This document shows, piece after piece, positions 5,795-8,014 of a stretch of 8,014 nt of DNA; the stretch's first letter is position 1, and each line of letters begins with the position of its first letter. Both the position numbers and the translations under genes were made by a program. A model generated the notes under the pieces. The model saw only the letters and a list, made by a program, of their open reading frames with translations. It was not told the origin of the DNA and made no database searches. The stretch comes from an uncultured Alphaproteobacteria bacterium (GTDB taxonomy: Bacteria > Pseudomonadota > Alphaproteobacteria > Rhizobiales > Ancalomicrobiaceae). Where the stretch lies: the NCBI GenBank assembly GCA_937919435.1, contig CALFRR010000120.1, forward strand, positions 1-8,014. Direction: 5' to 3'.

Positions 5795-7774
5795 ATGAAA
5801 CTGATCTACGATCTGCGTATTCGCTTCAAGGCGTTGATCCTGGTGGCGATCGCCGTGATCGCGGTGGCGGCGATGGCGGCGGTCTCCGCCCTCGGCCTGT
5901 CGAGCCTGCGCCGCTCGCTCGACGAACTGGTGCTGACCACCAACGTCGAACGCTACGCCCACGAGACGATCGCGCAGGAGAAGGCCTATCTGCTCAACTC
6001 CAATGCCGCGACGAGCAACGCCGAACTCGCGGCGAACGCCTTCCGCACGGCGGAGAATAACGTCAAGACGATCTTCGAGACGCTCGATCGGATCGACGCC
6101 TACCGGGAGCCGGGTCTGCAGGAGCGCGCCGATGCCGCCCGCAAGGCGACCGTCGACTATGCCGCGCTCTATCGCCAGGGCGTCGCCGCCCTGGTCGAGC
6201 AGGAAGCGGTGACCCGGTCGCTCGAGCAGGACGGCGAGACCGCGACCCAGCAGGTGCGCGAGTTCGCCGCCGACGTCCGCGGCACCCGCGCCACCCTCGC
6301 CCGTCAGATCCTCGAATACACCTATCTGATCCGCGCCAACGAGAAGCGCTACCTGCTCTACCAGAAGCCGGAATACTTCGAGGCGATGCAGCGCGACTTC
6401 GACGCGATGATGGGTGACATCGCCAAGCTCGAGGACGAGATCGAGACCTCGCAGGAGGCCACCCAGGTCGCGATGTTCAAGCGCGCGGCGGAAGCCTATC
6501 GCGAAGCGGCGCAGAAGTGGGTGACGAGCAACGATCTGCTGTTCAAGAAGATCCTGCCGCAGATGCGCGACCTCGGCCAGAAGGTGATCGGTCTCGCCTT
6601 CGATGCCGCCGCCGAGCAGCAGCAGGACATGCTCGACACCCGCCAGAGCATGATCGACGCGATGATCGGCGTCGGCATCGCGGTGATCGGCCTCGGCATC
6701 CTGCTGGGTCTGCTGGTCGCCGGCGCGATCAGCCGGCCGATGACCGCGCTCTCCTCCTGCATGGGCCGCCTCGCCCAGGGCGATCTCGAGACCCCCGTGC
6801 CGAGCACCGATCAGGCCGACGAGGTCGGCGACATGGCCCGCACCGTCGAGGTGTTCAAGGAGAGCCTCGCCGCCAATCGCCGGCTGGAGGCGGAGCAGCA
6901 CGCCGCCCAGGAGACCCGCGAAAAGCGGGCCGAAGCGATCCGCGCGATCACCGCCGCGTTCGACCGTTCGGTCTCCGGCATGCTCGACAACGTCGCCGAT
7001 GCCGCCGGCACGATGAACGCCACCTCCCAGGGCATGTCGGCCAACGCCGAGCAGACCAACCGCCAGGCCTCGTCGGTCGCCGCCGCCGCCGAACAGTCTT
7101 CGGCGAGCGTACGCACCGTCGCCGATGCGGCCGAAGAACTCTCCCATTCGATCCGCGAAATCGGCCGTCAGGTCGGCCAGTCGACGGCGATCACCCGGTC
7201 GGCCTCCGACGACGCCCGCCGTGCCAACGAGACGGTCGAGCGGCTCGCCCGCTCCTCCGCCAAGATCGGCGAGGTGGTCGACCTGATCAACGACATCGCC
7301 GGGCAGACCAACCTGCTCGCGCTCAACGCGACGATCGAGGCGGCGCGCGCCGGCGAGGCCGGCCGCGGCTTCGCGGTGGTCGCCTCCGAGGTCAAGCAGC
7401 TCGCCGGCCAGACCGGCAAGGCGACCGACGAGATCGCCACCCAGATCGGCGACGTCCAGACCGCCACCCGCGAAGTGGTCGCGGCGATCGGCGCGATCGT
7501 CGAACGCTTCGAGGCGATCGACGCCATCGCCTCGACCATCACCACCGCGGTGGAGAAACAGTCCTCGGCCACCAACGAGATCGCCCAGTCGATCCAGCAG
7601 GTGGCGAGCGGCACCGACGAGGTCTCCGCCAACATCGGCGGTGTCACCCGTGCCGCCGGAGAGACCGGCTCGGCGGCCTCCGAGGTGCTGACCTCCTCGC
7701 AGTCGCTCAGCTCCGAGGCGGATCGTCTACGCGCCCTGATCGACGACTTCCTGAAGAACGTCCGCGCCGCCTGA
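5795..7774 (+). CDS. Methyl-accepting chemotaxis protein with HBM-like sensor
   Basis: This is a complete 659-residue transmembrane chemoreceptor that would control the CheA kinase at the cell pole. Order: TM1 (about 13-35); a periplasmic, almost wholly helical sensor of about 250 residues (36-286); TM2 (289-311); HAMP (from SRPM at 313 to about 365); and a coiled-coil signalling domain with the conserved hairpin tip around AGQTNLLALNATIEAARAG and GRGFAVVA (502-530). Sensor length and helicity fit the helical bimodular (HBM) type, two stacked four-helix bundles; the motif EKAYLL (62-67) recurs as EKRYLL (183-188), in keeping with a duplicated module. Characterised HBM receptors such as P. putida McpS bind TCA-cycle acids, but ligand residues cannot be assigned here. 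There is no C-terminal NWETF-like CheR-docking pentapeptide. The start at 5795 has only a weak GGGGTG-type site, but the N-terminus runs straight into TM1. A long control region precedes it and a hairpin follows, suggesting a monocistronic unit. Confidence 0.95.
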   Translation: MKLIYDLRIRFKALILVAIAVIAVAAMAAVSALGLSSLRRSLDELVLTTNVERYAHETIAQEKAYLLNSNAATSNAELAANAFRTAENNVKTIFETLDRIDAYREPGLQERADAARKATVDYAALYRQGVAALVEQEAVTRSLEQDGETATQQVREFAADVRGTRATLARQILEYTYLIRANEKRYLLYQKPEYFEAMQRDFDAMMGDIAKLEDEIETSQEATQVAMFKRAAEAYREAAQKWVTSNDLLFKKILPQMRDLGQKVIGLAFDAAAEQQQDMLDTRQSMIDAMIGVGIAVIGLGILLGLLVAGAISRPMTALSSCMGRLAQGDLETPVPSTDQADEVGDMARTVEVFKESLAANRRLEAEQHAAQETREKRAEAIRAITAAFDRSVSGMLDNVADAAGTMNATSQGMSANAEQTNRQASSVAAAAEQSSASVRTVADAAEELSHSIREIGRQVGQSTAITRSASDDARRANETVERLARSSAKIGEVVDLINDIAGQTNLLALNATIEAARAGEAGRGFAVVASEVKQLAGQTGKATDEIATQIGDVQTATREVVAAIGAIVERFEAIDAIASTITTAVEKQSSATNEIAQSIQQVASGTDEVSANIGGVTRAAGETGSAASEVLTSSQSLSSEADRLRALIDDFLKNVRAA

Positions 7775-7806
7775 GCCGTCCGCGCGCCACACCCCACCGA
7801 GCGAGA

Positions 7807-7838
7807 AGAGAGGGACGCCCCCCGGGCCGTCCCTCTCT
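7807..7838. terminator. Terminator hairpin between convergent genes
   Basis: A perfect 11-base-pair stem, AGAGAGGGACG (7807-7817) with CGTCCCTCTCT (7828-7838), encloses a 10-base loop containing CCCGGG. It starts 33 bases after the chemoreceptor stop and lies 17 bases beyond the stop of the convergent gene on the - strand, so it could end transcription from both sides. It has no U tract on the + strand; on the - strand it is followed by a pyrimidine-rich CTTCTCGCTC. Confidence 0.75.
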
Positions 7839-7852
7839 CCGCATTCGTGCGG
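7839..7852 (+). terminator. Small TTCG-loop hairpin followed by TTT
   Basis: CCGCA (7839-7843) pairs with TGCGG (7848-7852) around a TTCG loop, followed by TTT at 7853-7855. It abuts the larger hairpin and may act with it as a second stop for transcripts from the chemoreceptor gene. The T run is short and overlaps the stop codon of the convergent gene. Confidence 0.4.
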
Positions 7853-7854
7853 TT

Positions 7855-8014
7855 TCAGTGGCCGTCGCCGGACCGGGCGATGCCGAAGCGCTTCATCTTC
7901 GACCACAGCGTGACGCGGGAGATACCGAGCGCCTTCGCCGTCTCGACGATCCGGCCGCCGTTCTCCGCCAGCGCCGTCTCGATCACCTGACACTCCGCCT
8001 CGCGCCGCGCCGAT
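7855..8014 (-). CDS. C-terminal end of a Fis-type HTH regulator, probably sigma-54-dependent (partial)
   Basis: Only the last 52 residues are in the window; the gene runs in from beyond 8014 and stops at a TGA whose complement is 7855-7857. The visible part is a typical Fis-family DNA-binding tail: an ECQVIETALAENGG helix and turn, then RIVETAKALGISRVTLW as the helix-turn-helix and SKMKRFGI as the end of the recognition helix. This module is most often the C-terminus of NtrC-type activators that work with sigma-54 RNA polymerase, but the AAA+ and sensor domains that would prove this lie outside, and a stand-alone Fis-like protein cannot be excluded. It is convergent with the chemoreceptor gene and separated from it by 80 bases that carry the terminators, so it is not co-transcribed with it. 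Its sensory input and targets are unknown. Confidence 0.82.
   Translation of the reverse strand, partial: SARREAECQVIETALAENGGRIVETAKALGISRVTLWSKMKRFGIARSGDGH

Noticed and set aside
5603..7147. Long open frame on the - strand opposite the chemoreceptor
   Set aside because: It is the antisense frame of a clearly coding chemoreceptor, Gly/His/Asp-rich and without recognisable domains.
7727..7993. 88-codon frame on the - strand
   Set aside because: It overlaps the end of the chemoreceptor, the terminators and the Fis-type domain in a different frame; the Fis-like frame is the credible one.
1..8014. CRISPR array, insertion sequence, tRNA or rRNA
   Set aside because: No regularly spaced repeats, transposase-like proteins, terminal inverted repeats, or tRNA or rRNA signatures were found on either strand.

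Overview
The window is G+C-rich (about 73% in coding stretches I counted by hand) and densely coded. Codon third positions are almost always G or C, and genes overlap by ATGA. Together with the style of the chemoreceptor, this suggests a motile alphaproteobacterium, perhaps Hyphomicrobiales or Rhodospirillales. That placement is inference; there is no rRNA or other marker gene here.

Positions 1-117 hold a strong hairpin (36-60), probably the end of an upstream transcription unit. Positions 118-5269 carry four genes on the + strand in a compact, probably co-transcribed run: cydD, cydC, a class I SAM-dependent methyltransferase and an AEC-family (auxin efflux carrier type) membrane transporter. 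The first three are joined by 4-base ATGA overlaps; the transporter follows after 54 bases. CydD and CydC form the heterodimeric ABC exporter needed to assemble cytochrome bd oxidase, but the oxidase genes cydA and cydB are not in the window. The methyltransferase coupled to cydC and the transporter behind it are the least expected part.

Positions 5270-5794 (525 bases) hold no convincing gene. The stretch 5461-5700 drops to about 54% G+C by my count and contains a perfect TTGACA, several dyads and an 8-base inverted repeat. The last 90 bases before the next gene can fold into successive hairpins. This is the likely control region and leader of the chemoreceptor.

Positions 5795-7774 encode a complete methyl-accepting chemotaxis protein with a long, all-helical periplasmic sensor (HBM-like), a HAMP domain and a cytoplasmic signalling domain. 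A terminator-like hairpin follows. Convergent on the - strand is the C-terminal end (52 residues) of a protein with a Fis-type helix-turn-helix, probably a sigma-54-dependent activator, cut by the window edge.

Most of the window is recognisable, ordinary chromosome. I found no mobile element, CRISPR array, tRNA or rRNA, and no clear evidence of a wholly new system. The items most worth a second look are the cydDC-methyltransferase coupling, the A+T-richer control region with its structured leader, and the duplicated helical sensor of the chemoreceptor.
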